Counted from the stretch's first letter, positions 1 to 8,274 are shown. The stretch: DNA of 36,993 bases from an uncultured Eubacteriales bacterium (GCA_900316495.1 ONDC01000067.1:1-36993); one strand, 5' to 3'. Program-made: numbers and translations. The notes: a model not told the origin generated them from the letters alone.

Positions 1-1
1 G

Positions 2-934
2 GCGGTCAATGAATTCGGGAGATCGGCTCAGTGCGGCGTTGCGGTCAAAAAGGTGTGCTACCTGTCGTTTGACGACGGCCCTCATTACACCGTTTACGGC
101 ATCCTTGACGTTCTCAAGGAATACGATGTGAAGGCGACCTTCTTCCTGGTGAACACCGTCAACATCGAATCCGTCAAACGCATGGCGGAGGAAGGTCACG
201 CGCTGGCGCTTCACACCAATGTCAACAGCACCAAGATCTGCTACAAGACCATGTACAGCTATTACGAGGGGCTGGACATCCTCAACGACAAATTGGAGGA
301 ACTGGTCGGACAGCGATCAGACCTCATCCGTTTCCCCGGCGGTACGGACAACAGGGTGTGCAACGCGCTGACAATGAGACGCATTGTCAGCGGAGCGGAT
401 GATATGGGATACCGCGTCTTTGACTGGACAGCTTCGGCACAGGACGCCGCTTGGGGAACCGACGCGGCATCCTCCTACAAAAACGTCTGCGCCACCTGCG
501 GGGACACGGAGGAAATTGTGCTGATGCATGACCTCCCCTTTACGGCGGAGGCGCTGAAGAAGATCATTCCCACCCTCAAAAAAAGAGGATACACCTTCGA
601 GACGCTGGATCACTACCCCGACCGGGATTACCGTCAGCAATGCAGATATAGCTGGGGAAAAAAGGATTTTCCCGCGAACTCGGTTTCCATCAGAAAAAAG
701 AGCGCGGAGCTGAAGGTCGGCAGCAAAATGCTGCTCTCCGCTTCCATGGTTCCGGCGTATTCCACCGATTATATTCTCTGGCAAAGCTCGGATGACAAGA
801 TAGCCTCCGTCACCAAGGGAGGACTTGTCAAGGGCATAGCGGAGGGCGAGGCGATCATCACCGCCAGAACCAGCAGCGGTCAGACAGCCTCCTGTACCGT
901 GAAGGTGATTCCCAAACAAAACGCCGGCGCATAA
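2..934 (+). CDS. Polysaccharide deacetylase (NodB homology domain) with C-terminal BIG2 domain, 5' end outside the window
   Basis: The frame is open to the window edge, so the true start and any signal peptide are missing. A GTG at 53 lies inside the typical KKVxYLSFDDGPH block and is not a credible start. Numbering from that GTG, the NodB motifs run in order: SFDDGPH (5-11, catalytic and metal Asp), ALHTNVN (about 51-57), RFPGG (about 93-97), DWTAS (about 124) and LMHD (about 157). Residues about 208-287 form a bacterial Ig-like BIG2 domain, usual in cell-surface proteins. The family removes N- or O-acetyl groups from peptidoglycan or other polysaccharides outside the membrane. Oddity: the second metal-binding His of the HxxxH motif is Asn, which may weaken zinc binding. 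A strong hairpin follows the stop. Family assignment is secure; substrate and activity are not. Confidence 0.9.
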   Translation, partial: AVNEFGRSAQCGVAVKKVCYLSFDDGPHYTVYGILDVLKEYDVKATFFLVNTVNIESVKRMAEEGHALALHTNVNSTKICYKTMYSYYEGLDILNDKLEELVGQRSDLIRFPGGTDNRVCNALTMRRIVSGADDMGYRVFDWTASAQDAAWGTDAASSYKNVCATCGDTEEIVLMHDLPFTAEALKKIIPTLKKRGYTFETLDHYPDRDYRQQCRYSWGKKDFPANSVSIRKKSAELKVGSKMLLSASMVPAYSTDYILWQSSDDKIASVTKGGLVKGIAEGEAIITARTSSGQTASCTVKVIPKQNAGA

Positions 935-948
935 CAGATCATTTAAAA

Positions 949-1000
949 AAATACCGCTTTCCGGAATTAAAGGATCTTCCGGAAGGCGGTATTTGTTTTT
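949..1000. terminator. Bidirectional intrinsic terminator
   Basis: Arms 949-965 and 978-994 pair over 17 positions with a single G-U, around a 12-base loop. The plus strand then has a T run at 996-1000, and an A run at 945-950 gives the T run for minus transcripts. It sits between the convergent deacetylase gene and the ddl-argS operon and probably ends both. Confidence 0.9.
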
Positions 1001-1018
1001 GTAAGTATCAATAAAGAT

Positions 1019-1516
1019 TCAGAAGGCGATGTCCTTGTAGCCGATTTCGGCAATCTGTTCGTTTACAAAGCAGACTCCTATGCCGTTGTCGTCCAGATCC
1101 TCGCCACCCCATGTGCGTCCAAACAGCAGATAAATCCTTCTTCCATGCTCCATCCAATCATCGGGAGGAATGACAAGCGTTTCCGGCGTGACAGCGTTGA
1201 CAAGCTCTTCATAGGTGTTGATTTCAGGCCACCAGAGCGCGGCTTCTTTCTCATCATCGGGGCCGAAGCTGTTCTTTTCCTCGTGGTTGTAATAGTCTAT
1301 GAGTGCTTCAACCAGCAAAGGCTCGATGCCATTCCATTTTTCCATCAAGCGTGCAAAAGCGTTTCGCTGAACATCTGTTACATCTGTGCCTTCATTCTCG
1401 TCCGCCTGAATCAGAAGCGGTATGGCGTATTGCCGGCCGCCAAACAGAAGGGTTACTTCTCCGTTCCAGCCGACGCCATCTTCTTCATTCAATGGAGCGA
1501 AGGTTTTGTCTGTCAT
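1019..1516 (-). CDS. Uncharacterised DUF6985-like protein
   Basis: A 165-residue acidic soluble protein with no signal peptide or membrane segment. The most family-like part is the C-terminal third, with RIYLLFGRTWGGEDLDDNG (about 126-144) followed by IGVCFVNEQIAEIGYKDIAF. This resembles DUF6985/DUF2004-type domains, recognised by eye only. The ATG at 1516 has a GGAG about 10 bases upstream. It is the last gene of the ddl-ywiB-argS transcription unit, 15 bases after the His-tailed gene, and ends just before a bidirectional terminator. Proteins of this type are often scattered in genomes and sometimes lie near polymorphic toxins, but no toxin is visible here and no function can be assigned. 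Confidence 0.75.
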   Translation of the reverse strand: MTDKTFAPLNEEDGVGWNGEVTLLFGGRQYAIPLLIQADENEGTDVTDVQRNAFARLMEKWNGIEPLLVEALIDYYNHEEKNSFGPDDEKEAALWWPEINTYEELVNAVTPETLVIPPDDWMEHGRRIYLLFGRTWGGEDLDDNGIGVCFVNEQIAEIGYKDIAF

Positions 1517-1531
1517 GAAAAGTCACTCCGT

Positions 1532-2002
1532 TCAGTGGTGGTGATGATGCCCACAGCCGCAGCCGCAACCGCCTTCATCGTCGTCATCGTCGTGATGATG
1601 AGGATGCTCCATGTCGCCGTAGAAGGCCTCCTCAAAGGCTTCGTCGAACTCAATCCCCTGCTCCAGCATGGTCATCTGGTCGTAGGTGTAGCCGGGATTG
1701 AGGAAGGACAGCACGTCCTCGATAATGCTGCAATAGCCCTGGAGGTACTGCGCCTTGGGGTCGTCGTCCTCCAGTCCGAACAGCTCGTCGCCCTTCACAA
1801 GGCTCCGCTCGTCGTACTTCTCAATAAATTCCGCTTCCGTGAGCTTCTCCATGTCGGCGCGCATCTCCTTCAGCGCGTCGCAGGTGCCGGCGTTGTACGC
1901 GGCATAATCCGCGGCGGCGGCAATCTCGTCGCGGCTATGAAAGGACAGCATTCTTTCGGTAATGTCCATGATGGTAAGCTCACAGACCTTTTTGTCGCTC
2001 AT
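1532..2002 (-). CDS. Uncharacterised acidic protein with His/Asp/Cys-rich C-terminal tail
   Basis: A 156-residue protein. Residues 1-130 look like an ordinary acidic helical domain (motifs include KYDERSLVKGDELFGLEDDD) that I do not recognise. The tail is extraordinary: from residue 131 it has HPHHH, five Asp (138-142), CGCGCG (146-151) and five terminal His (152-156), giving nine His, five Asp and three Cys in 26 residues. By analogy with the tails of SlyD, HypB and other nickel or zinc handling proteins, this suggests metal binding or storage; that is inference. The ATG at 2002 has a GAGGGA about 11 bases upstream. It lies 22 bases after argS and 15 before the next gene, so it is probably cotranscribed with both. 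Confidence 0.8.
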   Translation of the reverse strand: MSDKKVCELTIMDITERMLSFHSRDEIAAAADYAAYNAGTCDALKEMRADMEKLTEAEFIEKYDERSLVKGDELFGLEDDDPKAQYLQGYCSIIEDVLSFLNPGYTYDQMTMLEQGIEFDEAFEEAFYGDMEHPHHHDDDDDEGGCGCGCGHHHHH

Positions 2003-2024
2003 GGCAATTCACTTCCCTCTGTAG

Positions 2025-3743
2025 TTATGATTCCGATTCCTCCGCGATCATCTGCTCCGGAGCCGTGACCTTGAGCATGGCAAGAATATTGGCGATGGTC
2101 TGGCGCACGCAGTCACAAAGCAACAGCCTCGCGGCGGTCAGGTTGTCGTTCTCGTTGCCGAGCACCCGGCAATCGTGGTAGAACTTGTGGTACTTTGACG
2201 CAAGCTCGATGACATAGCGGGTCATGCGGGATGGCTCATAATCCTTCGCAGACGCGATGATTTCATTCGGCAGGGCGGAGAGATAGCGGATCAGCGCGAC
2301 CTCCGACGGATGGGTCAGCAGATCGAGCGCTTCGGGCGAAACCTCGCTGAGATCGAACTTCTTTGTCTCTTCGCGGCGGAAAATGGAACAGATTCTCGCG
2401 TGGGCGTACTGCACATAATAGACGGGATTCTGTGAGTCCTCGCGCACGGCAATCCCCAGATCGAAATCCATGACGGTATTGGCCTCGCGCAGGTTGAAGA
2501 GGAACCTCGCAGCGTCGACCGAAATTTCATCGAGCAGGTCGGCGAGCTGGATCGCCTTGCCGGTGCGCTTGCTGACCTTGACGCGGACGCCGTTTTCCAT
2601 CAGGTTGACCAGCTGCATCAGCACAACGTGCAGCTGGGAGCCGTCCAGACCGATCGCGTCCATCGCGCCCTTCATGCGGGCGACGTGACCGTGATGATCC
2701 GCGCCCCAGACGTCGATGCAGGTGTCAAAATGGCGCTTCTCGAATTTGTTTCGGTGGTAGGCGATGTCCGCGGCAAAATAGGTGGGATTGCCGTTGGCGC
2801 GGACAAGCACCTCGTCCTTCTCCCCGCCGAAGTCGGTCGCCTTGTACCAGAGCGCGCCGTCCTTTTCGTATGTCAGACCTTTTTCGGTCAGGATGTCGAT
2901 GATCTCCTGCACCTCGCCGTCGTTGTGCAGCGTGCTTTCCAGGAACCATGTGTCGTAGGTGATGCGGTACTTGGCGATGTCGGATTTCATTTTGGCGATG
3001 TTTTTGGGAAGGGCATAGTCCACCAGCGCCCTGCGGCGTTCTTCCTCGGACTTTTCAAGATAACTGTCGCCGTGGATGTCGGCGAATTCCTTCGCCAGCT
3101 CGGTGATGTCGGCGCCGTGGTAGGAGTCCTCGGGCAGTTCCACCGCGTCCTCGCCTTTGAAGAGCTGCTGGTAGCGCACGTCAAGAGAGAGGGCAAATTT
3201 CTGGATCTGGTTGCCCGCGTCGTTGACGTAGAACTCGCGCTCCACATAATAGCCGGCGTATTCCAGCACCGCCGCCAGACAGTCGCCCAGCGCGCCGCCG
3301 CGTGAATTGCCTATGTGCATGGGACCCGTCGGGTTGGCGGAGACGAATTCCACCATCACGCGTCTGCCCTTGCCGAAGTCGGATTTGCCGTAGTCCGCGC
3401 CGTCCTGATGAATGCCGAGCAGCACCTCGCTGAAATAACGGCGGCTTACGAAGAAGTTGATGAAGCCGGGACCGGCGACCTCGGCACGCTCAACGAGGGT
3501 ACCGGTGAAGTCCATGCGCTCACAGATGACCTCCGCGATTTTGCGGGGGGGCATCCGGAACGCCTTTGCAGAAACCATCGCCGCGTTGGTGGCAAAATCG
3601 CCGAATGAGGGGTCGGCGGGCGTTTCGATGGAAAAGGCGGGTGCGGGAACTGCGGGAAGCGCCTCGTCCGCCACGCCGCGTCCCATCGCCGCCATGATGA
3701 TTTCCCTGATCTGCGCGTGTATTTCCTGTATGGAGTTAGTCAT
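2025..3743 (-). CDS. argS: Arginyl-tRNA synthetase
   Basis: A 572-residue class Ia synthetase that charges tRNA(Arg) in the cytoplasm. The N-terminal additional domain (about 1-115) ends in AGPGFINFF. The HIGH-type motif is HIGN (143-146) within ANPTGPMHIGN, followed by DAGNQIQ. The KMSKS-type loop is VKVSKRTGK, and the DALR anticodon-binding domain fills the C-terminal 120 residues (YVQYAHARICSIFRR onward). Length and motifs match the family fully. The ATG at 3743 overlaps the stop of ywiB by 8 bases, indicating translational coupling. The ywiB-argS pairing is also known from Bacillus. No sign of truncation. Confidence 0.98.
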   Translation of the reverse strand: MTNSIQEIHAQIREIIMAAMGRGVADEALPAVPAPAFSIETPADPSFGDFATNAAMVSAKAFRMPPRKIAEVICERMDFTGTLVERAEVAGPGFINFFVSRRYFSEVLLGIHQDGADYGKSDFGKGRRVMVEFVSANPTGPMHIGNSRGGALGDCLAAVLEYAGYYVEREFYVNDAGNQIQKFALSLDVRYQQLFKGEDAVELPEDSYHGADITELAKEFADIHGDSYLEKSEEERRRALVDYALPKNIAKMKSDIAKYRITYDTWFLESTLHNDGEVQEIIDILTEKGLTYEKDGALWYKATDFGGEKDEVLVRANGNPTYFAADIAYHRNKFEKRHFDTCIDVWGADHHGHVARMKGAMDAIGLDGSQLHVVLMQLVNLMENGVRVKVSKRTGKAIQLADLLDEISVDAARFLFNLREANTVMDFDLGIAVREDSQNPVYYVQYAHARICSIFRREETKKFDLSEVSPEALDLLTHPSEVALIRYLSALPNEIIASAKDYEPSRMTRYVIELASKYHKFYHDCRVLGNENDNLTAARLLLCDCVRQTIANILAMLKVTAPEQMIAEESES

Positions 3744-4152
3744 TGTCTTTGTCGTTCCTTTCTTCGGGAATGAGCAGCATGGTCACCTGATTGATCTGCG
3801 GCTGCCCGCCGATCTCCACGCGGGAGAGATAGTGAAGCATGCCGCCATCCTCGCTCAGGGAGTTGCTGAGCTTCTGGAGTGAAAACGCCATAGGAATGCT
3901 GCCGTAAGGCGTTTCGCTTTCGACACGGTGTGTCAAGCCGTTCTGCAGGATGATGGTAAAGGAATTTTTACGTCGTATCTCTATGCGGCCGTCGGGCACT
4001 ATCTTCACAACGGTGAACCCGGCCTCTTCGTCTGTGTATTTCAGGCGGTGAACGCCGTTTTCAAAGGAATAGCCGCAGGGATAGCTGACCTGAAAAGCGT
4101 CCTCGTAATCGTCGGCTTTGATCTCCGTGAATATTTTGACTGTGTAATTCAT
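3736..4152 (-). CDS. ywiB: DUF1934 (YwiB-family) beta-barrel protein
   Basis: A 138-residue protein matching the YwiB/DUF1934 family of small calycin-like beta-barrels. Visible hallmarks are the alternating strands DGRIEIRRKNSFTIILQNG (about 54-72), the glycine turn TPYGSIPMAF, and the final SRVEIGG segment before the Lys/Asp tail. Its position just upstream of argS is as in Bacillus and many Firmicutes. It begins 4 bases after ddl and overlaps argS, so the three genes form a tight operon. The biochemical role of the family is unknown; no catalytic residues can be proposed. Confidence 0.88.
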   Translation of the reverse strand: MNYTVKIFTEIKADDYEDAFQVSYPCGYSFENGVHRLKYTDEEAGFTVVKIVPDGRIEIRRKNSFTIILQNGLTHRVESETPYGSIPMAFSLQKLSNSLSEDGGMLHYLSRVEIGGQPQINQVTMLLIPEERNDKDND

Positions 4153-4156
4153 ATAC

Positions 4157-5245
4157 TTATTTCCCGTTTTCGGCGCGTTCGATGGCGAAGCCGATCAGCT
4201 TGTCGATCAGCTCGGTCTTGCCGATGCCAGAGGCTTCAAACAGCTTGGGGTACATGCTGATCTCGGTAAAGCCGGGCAGGGTGTTCGGCTCGTTGAGCAT
4301 GGGCTGACCGTCGCTCCTGCGCACAAGGAAGTCCACTCTCGCCATGCCGGAGCAGCCAAGCATTTTGTACGCCTGTATCGCGCGCTTGCGGATGAGTTCG
4401 CTTGTCTCGCTGCTGAGGTTGGCGGGAATGAGCAGCTTGCTCGCCTCGTCGTTGTACTTCGCGTCGTAATCGTACCACTCGGCGGCGGGAATGATCTCGC
4501 CAACCACCGACGCGATCGGCTCGTCGTTGCCAAGGATAGCCACCTCAACCTCCTGCCCGTTGATGTTTTCCTCCACGACGATCTTGCGGTCGTGACCCGC
4601 CGCGAATCGCACCGCGTCGATGACGTCGCCGCGCCGGTCGCATTTGCTGATACCGACGGAGGAGCCTGCGTTGGCGGGCTTAACAAAGCAGGGATAGCCC
4701 AGCTCATCCTCTATCTGGTCGAGGATCTCGTCCATGTGCTTTTCAAAATAGGGGGCATAGAACCACAGGAATTTCGCCTGCGGGATGCCGGCGTATTCCA
4801 GCACCGTATTGGTGAGCGCCTTGTCAAGGCAGACCGCCGACGACGTGAGGCCGCAGCCAACGCACGGAATATGCGCCAGCTCGCATAGCCCCTGAATAGT
4901 GCCGTCCTCGCCGTTCCTGCCGTGCATGACCGGAAACACCGCGTCGAGCGGAATGATCTCCGCGCCGCTCTCCCGCATGACGACCATGCCGTGAAGCGCC
5001 GCGTCAGGGGCAATGAACGCCTGCGTGGTCTGACCGGAGGTCTCCCAACCGCCGTCGGCAATGCGTCCGACCTCGCCCTCGTAGAGGTACCATTTGCCGT
5101 CCTTTGTAATGCCTGTCATATATACGTTGTATTTTTCTCTGTCGATATTGTTGAGTACCATTGTCACCGATACTCTTGAAACCTCGTGCTCCGAGGACTG
5201 TCCGCCGAAGATGACGGCGACATTCAATTTTGCGTTGCTGCCCAT
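4157..5245 (-). CDS. ddl: D-alanine--D-alanine ligase
   Basis: An ATP-grasp ligase of 362 residues that joins two D-alanines for the peptidoglycan precursor in the cytoplasm. Motifs: AVIFGGQSSEHEVS near the N-terminus, HGRNGEDGTIQG, YPCFVKPANAGSSVGISK (ATP-grasp lysine and glycine loop), EVEVAILGND, and NEPNTLPGFTEISMYPK (Mg ligands and substrate loop). The segment EWYDYDAKY is the tyrosine-containing omega loop of D-Ala-D-Ala type ligases, not of VanA-type D-Ala-D-Lac ligases. I chose the ATG at 5245, preceded by GAAAGGAAAG, over an in-frame TTG at 5269 that has no ribosome site. A good promoter lies 42 bases upstream. First gene of the operon with ywiB and argS. Confidence 0.97.
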   Translation of the reverse strand: MGSNAKLNVAVIFGGQSSEHEVSRVSVTMVLNNIDREKYNVYMTGITKDGKWYLYEGEVGRIADGGWETSGQTTQAFIAPDAALHGMVVMRESGAEIIPLDAVFPVMHGRNGEDGTIQGLCELAHIPCVGCGLTSSAVCLDKALTNTVLEYAGIPQAKFLWFYAPYFEKHMDEILDQIEDELGYPCFVKPANAGSSVGISKCDRRGDVIDAVRFAAGHDRKIVVEENINGQEVEVAILGNDEPIASVVGEIIPAAEWYDYDAKYNDEASKLLIPANLSSETSELIRKRAIQAYKMLGCSGMARVDFLVRRSDGQPMLNEPNTLPGFTEISMYPKLFEASGIGKTELIDKLIGFAIERAENGK

Positions 5246-5286
5246 AGTGGATGTCTTTCCTTTCGTCAAAAAGAGTTGTTCTTTAT

Positions 5287-5315
5287 ATTATACACCAAAA
5301 ATCCGCCGGTTGCAA
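5287..5315 (-). promoter_or_regulatory. Sigma-A-type promoter for ddl-ywiB-argS
   Basis: On the minus strand TTGCAA (5315-5310), a 17-base spacer and TATAAT (5292-5287) lie 42 bases before the ddl ATG. Confidence 0.75.
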
Positions 5316-5430
5316 TAGCTTTCCCCTCGAAACTTGCAAAATTTGTCATTTGGGGCGCGCGCGCCTCGCACACGTCTGCCATGAGGCCGCTTCCGCAGGC
5401 AGGAAACGTGCAGAAAACTCCTGAAAAAAC

Positions 5431-5459
5431 TTGCAAATATCACAATGATTATGTATAAT
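5431..5459 (+). promoter_or_regulatory. Sigma-A-type promoter for the flavodoxin/alcohol dehydrogenase operon
   Basis: TTGCAA (5431-5436), a 17-base spacer and TATAAT (5454-5459). The ATG follows 36 bases later with AAAGGAG at 5478-5484. It is divergent from the ddl promoter. Confidence 0.75.
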
Positions 5460-5494
5460 ATCCTTAAGAAAAACGTTAAAGGAGATTGTTGCGA

Positions 5495-5971
5495 ATGAGC
5501 AGAATACTTGTCGCCTATTTCAGCGCAAGCGGTGTGACCAAGGGGATCGCCGCCAAGATCGCCGCCGAGCTGGGGGCGGATCTGTTTGAGATCGTGCCGG
5601 AGCGTCCCTATACCAAGGCCGATCTCAACTGGCTCGACAAACGGAGCCGCAGCACCGTCGAGATGAAGGACAGAAGCTGTCGCCCCGGCATCGCGTTCCG
5701 CGTCGTCGACATGGAGAAGTACGACACGGTGTTTCTGGGCTTTCCGGTATGGTGGTACCGGGAACCGTCCATCATCGATACCTTCATGGAGTCCTACAAC
5801 TTTGACGGCGTGAAGGTCATTCCCTTCTGCACCTCCGGCGGCAGTAAAATCGGCGACACATGGAAGAACCTTCAGGAGCTGGCGCACGGCGCGACGATCC
5901 TGGCGGGCGCAAGGATACCCGCGCGTGCTTCCGCGGCGGAAGTCCGCGCGTGGGCGGAGGATCATCTGTAA
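5495..5971 (+). CDS. Flavodoxin family protein
   Basis: A 158-residue cytoplasmic FMN protein. The N-terminal phosphate loop [19 protein letters not shown] is the flavodoxin signature (a T/SxSGxT-like loop). [19 protein letters not shown] (about 84-102) and [17 protein letters not shown] supply the flavin-stacking aromatic and ribityl-phosphate contacts seen in the flavodoxin_4 group. The ATG at 5495 has AAAGGAG 10 bases upstream; a TTG at 5486 overlaps that site and is rejected. First of four co-oriented genes; the alcohol dehydrogenase starts 30 bases later. It probably carries electrons or reduces small molecules. Partner unknown. Confidence 0.92.
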   Translation: MSRILVAYFSASGVTKGIAAKIAAELGADLFEIVPERPYTKADLNWLDKRSRSTVEMKDRSCRPGIAFRVVDMEKYDTVFLGFPVWWYREPSIIDTFMESYNFDGVKVIPFCTSGGSKIGDTWKNLQELAHGATILAGARIPARASAAEVRAWAEDHL

Positions 5972-6001
5972 TACATTCTACATCAAAAGGAGACGATCAA
6001 A

Positions 6002-7180
6002 ATGCTGGGCAATTTCAGTTATCAGAACGCCACAAAGCTCTATTTCGGAGAGGATTCACTCCGCTTTCTGAAGGACGAGCTGGCGAAGTACGGCGGCAAG
6101 GTACAGCTTATTTACGGAGGCGGCTCCGTCAAACGCAACGGCGTTTACGACGCTGTGACGGGCATTCTGCGGGAATGCGGCAGAGACTTTGTCGAGGACG
6201 GCGGCGTCATGCCCAATCCCACGGCGGACAAGCTGCGCGACGGCGTCAGAATCGCGCGTGAGAACCACGTGGGACTGTTGCTGGCGGTAGGCGGCGGCTC
6301 CTGCTGCGATTATGCCAAGGCGGTATCCGTGTCGGTTCACTGTGACGACGACCCGTGGGAAAAGTACTTCGAGCGCTACGAGGAACCGGACTGCGAGATC
6401 CTGCCTGTCGGCTGCGTCCTGACAATGGCGGGAACCGGCTCCGAGATGAACGCCGGCTCGGTCATCACCAATCACGAAAAGAAGCGCAAGGCCGGCCACG
6501 TTTTCGGTCCCGAGGTCATGCCGAAATTCTCCATTCTCAATCCGAGGTTCACCATGTCGCTGCCGAAGCGTCAGATGGTGGCGGGCATCTATGACATTTT
6601 CAATCACATTTGCGAGCAGTATTTCTCCGGAGAGGACGACTGCACCAGCGATTATATCGCCGAAGGGCTGATGAAATCCGTCATTCACAGCTCGCTGATC
6701 GCCATCGGGAATCCGGAGGACTATGAGGCGCGCTCCAACATCATGTGGACGGCGACATGGGCGCTCAATACGCTCATCGAATGCGGCAAAAGCACCGACT
6801 GGATGGTGCATATGCTGGGACATTCCGTCGGCGCGTATACCGGCGCGACGCACGGAATGACGCTTGCCGCCGTTTCTCTGCCCTATTACCGGCACATCAT
6901 GCCGTTCGGACTCAAGCGGTTCGCGCGCTTTGCCACCGAGGTCTGGCAGGTGGATCCGGCGGGCAGGACGGACGAGGAAATCGCCGCCGAGGGGCTGAAG
7001 GAAATGGAGAGCTGGATGAAGAAGCTGGGCGTTGCTCTCAGCATTTCGGAACTCGGCGCGACTGAGGACATGATCGAAGGCATTGCCGACGGCACGGTGA
7101 TGTTAGACGGCGGTTACAAAAAGCTCACCCGCGACGAGGTGGTGCAGATACTCAGGGAAAGCCTGTTGCCATCGGCATGA
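6002..7180 (+). CDS. Iron-containing alcohol/aldehyde dehydrogenase (butanol dehydrogenase/YqhD type)
   Basis: A 392-residue group III alcohol dehydrogenase, predicted to reduce aldehydes with NAD(P)H. The cofactor loop GGGSCCDYAK lies at 97-106. The metal ligands of the family are visible as Asp198 and His202 (DIFNH), His270 (first His of HMLGH) and His284 (THG); the 14-residue spacing of the last two is that of YqhD. GTGSEMN (144-150) is also conserved. AAGGAG lies 10 bases before the ATG. It sits between flavodoxin and nitroreductase genes, so the operon looks dedicated to handling reactive electrophiles or fermentation redox balance (inference). No regulator is adjacent. Confidence 0.95.
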   Translation: MLGNFSYQNATKLYFGEDSLRFLKDELAKYGGKVQLIYGGGSVKRNGVYDAVTGILRECGRDFVEDGGVMPNPTADKLRDGVRIARENHVGLLLAVGGGSCCDYAKAVSVSVHCDDDPWEKYFERYEEPDCEILPVGCVLTMAGTGSEMNAGSVITNHEKKRKAGHVFGPEVMPKFSILNPRFTMSLPKRQMVAGIYDIFNHICEQYFSGEDDCTSDYIAEGLMKSVIHSSLIAIGNPEDYEARSNIMWTATWALNTLIECGKSTDWMVHMLGHSVGAYTGATHGMTLAAVSLPYYRHIMPFGLKRFARFATEVWQVDPAGRTDEEIAAEGLKEMESWMKKLGVALSISELGATEDMIEGIADGTVMLDGGYKKLTRDEVVQILRESLLPSA

Positions 7181-7226
7181 AATGACGCGGTTTTCATATA
7201 TCATTAAAACAAGGAGAACACATAAA

Positions 7227-7751
7227 ATGAACGAAATCATCAGAGCAATGGAAGAGCGCCGCAGCGTGCGGAAATTCAAGCCCGAGCTGCCGGAAAAGGC
7301 GGACATCGACCAGATCATCGAGGCGGGACTCTACGCCGCCAACGGAAGAGGAAGACAGGCGGCGATCATCCTTGCGGTCACGGATAAGGCGCTGCGGGAC
7401 AGGATTGCCGAGGACAACCGCAAAATCGGCGGCTGGGCGGAGGGCTTCGACCCGTTCTACGGCGCGCCGGTCATCCTGATCGTGCTTGCCGAAAAAAGCT
7501 GGCCAACGGCGGTCTACGACGGCAGCCTTGTGATGGGCAACCTCATGCTTGCCGCTCACTCGCTGGGACTGGGGAGCATATGGATCCACCGCGCCCGCGA
7601 GGAATTCGAGACAGACGAATACCGACAGCTTCTTGCCGATCACGGCATTGAGGGGGAATGGGTCGGCATTGGTCACTGTGCGGTAGGCTATGCCGACGGC
7701 GAAATCCCCGCCCCCGCGCCCCGCAAAGACGGCAGGGTATTTTATCTGTAA
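7227..7751 (+). CDS. Nitroreductase family FMN oxidoreductase
   Basis: A 174-residue nitroreductase-fold protein, normally an FMN-containing homodimer using NAD(P)H. RRSVRKFKPE (about 11-20) holds the phosphate-binding Arg pair. GLYAANGRGRQA is the second flavin segment, ANGRG replacing the usual APS(G/A). LMLAAHSLGLGSIWIH and GIGHCAVGYADG are the late family motifs. I chose the ATG at 7227 because AAGGAG lies at 7211-7216; an upstream in-frame ATG at 7182 lacks a site and overlaps no conserved sequence. Third gene of the redox operon, 46 bases after the alcohol dehydrogenase. Physiological substrate unknown. Confidence 0.93.
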   Translation: MNEIIRAMEERRSVRKFKPELPEKADIDQIIEAGLYAANGRGRQAAIILAVTDKALRDRIAEDNRKIGGWAEGFDPFYGAPVILIVLAEKSWPTAVYDGSLVMGNLMLAAHSLGLGSIWIHRAREEFETDEYRQLLADHGIEGEWVGIGHCAVGYADGEIPAPAPRKDGRVFYL

Positions 7752-7794
7752 TGCTCCAAACGACTCACCGTCAGGAAAGGAAACGTGAAAAGCA

Positions 7795-8238
7795 ATGATC
7801 TATACACCCGTTACCAAAAAGGCAATGCGCGTGATGTTCGAGGCGCATAAGGACGCGTGGGACAAGAGCGGCGTGCCATATGTATTTCACCCGTTCCATG
7901 TGGCGGAGCAGATGGACGACGAGGTTTCAACGGCGGTCGCCCTGCTGCATGATGTGGTAGAGGACACGGACATCACGCTGAACGATCTGCGGGAAATGGG
8001 ATTTTCCGAAGAGATATGCACCGCGCTGAGTTACCTCACCCACCGCGAGGGCGTACCCTATATGGACTACGTCCGGCACATCCGGGAAAATCCCGTCGCC
8101 GTCAAGGTCAAATTAGCCGACCTTGCCCATAACAGCGACCTGACCCGCTTTGACAGCATGACGGACTTCGATTACCGGCGCAACGAAAAATACCGGGCAG
8201 CCATAGCTTTGCTGCGCGGTGAAGAAGCCGATAAGTAG
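7795..8238 (+). CDS. Small HD-domain phosphohydrolase similar to the hydrolase half of RelA/SpoT (candidate small alarmone hydrolase)
   Basis: A 147-residue protein that is essentially only an HD domain. YVFHPFHVAEQM (29-40) supplies His32, ALLHDVVEDT (49-58) supplies His52-Asp53 and the Glu56-Asp57 pair, and KVKLADLAHN (104-113) supplies Asp109. This order and the HDVVEDT box match the (p)ppGpp pyrophosphohydrolase part of RelA/SpoT and the Mesh1-type small hydrolases. There is no synthetase or TGS domain. Last gene of the redox operon, 43 bases after the nitroreductase. It may degrade alarmones or a related nucleotide; that is inference. GAAAGGAAACG precedes the ATG. Confidence 0.87.
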   Translation: MIYTPVTKKAMRVMFEAHKDAWDKSGVPYVFHPFHVAEQMDDEVSTAVALLHDVVEDTDITLNDLREMGFSEEICTALSYLTHREGVPYMDYVRHIRENPVAVKVKLADLAHNSDLTRFDSMTDFDYRRNEKYRAAIALLRGEEADK

Positions 8239-8274
8239 TAGCAGGAGGGAGAAATCCTTCCCATTCCACGCACC

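Noticed and set aside
1145..2068. Long plus-strand reading frame opposite the DUF6985-like and His-tailed genes
   Set aside because: It is antisense to two genes with ribosome sites and good coding character, and its product has no recognisable domain.
4157..5245. VanA-type D-Ala-D-Lac ligase
   Set aside because: The tyrosine-containing EWYDYDAKY loop is that of normal D-Ala-D-Ala ligases and no van neighbours exist.
7182..7226. Longer N-terminus for the nitroreductase
   Set aside because: The AAGGAG at 7211-7216 is correctly placed only for the ATG at 7227, and the family begins there.
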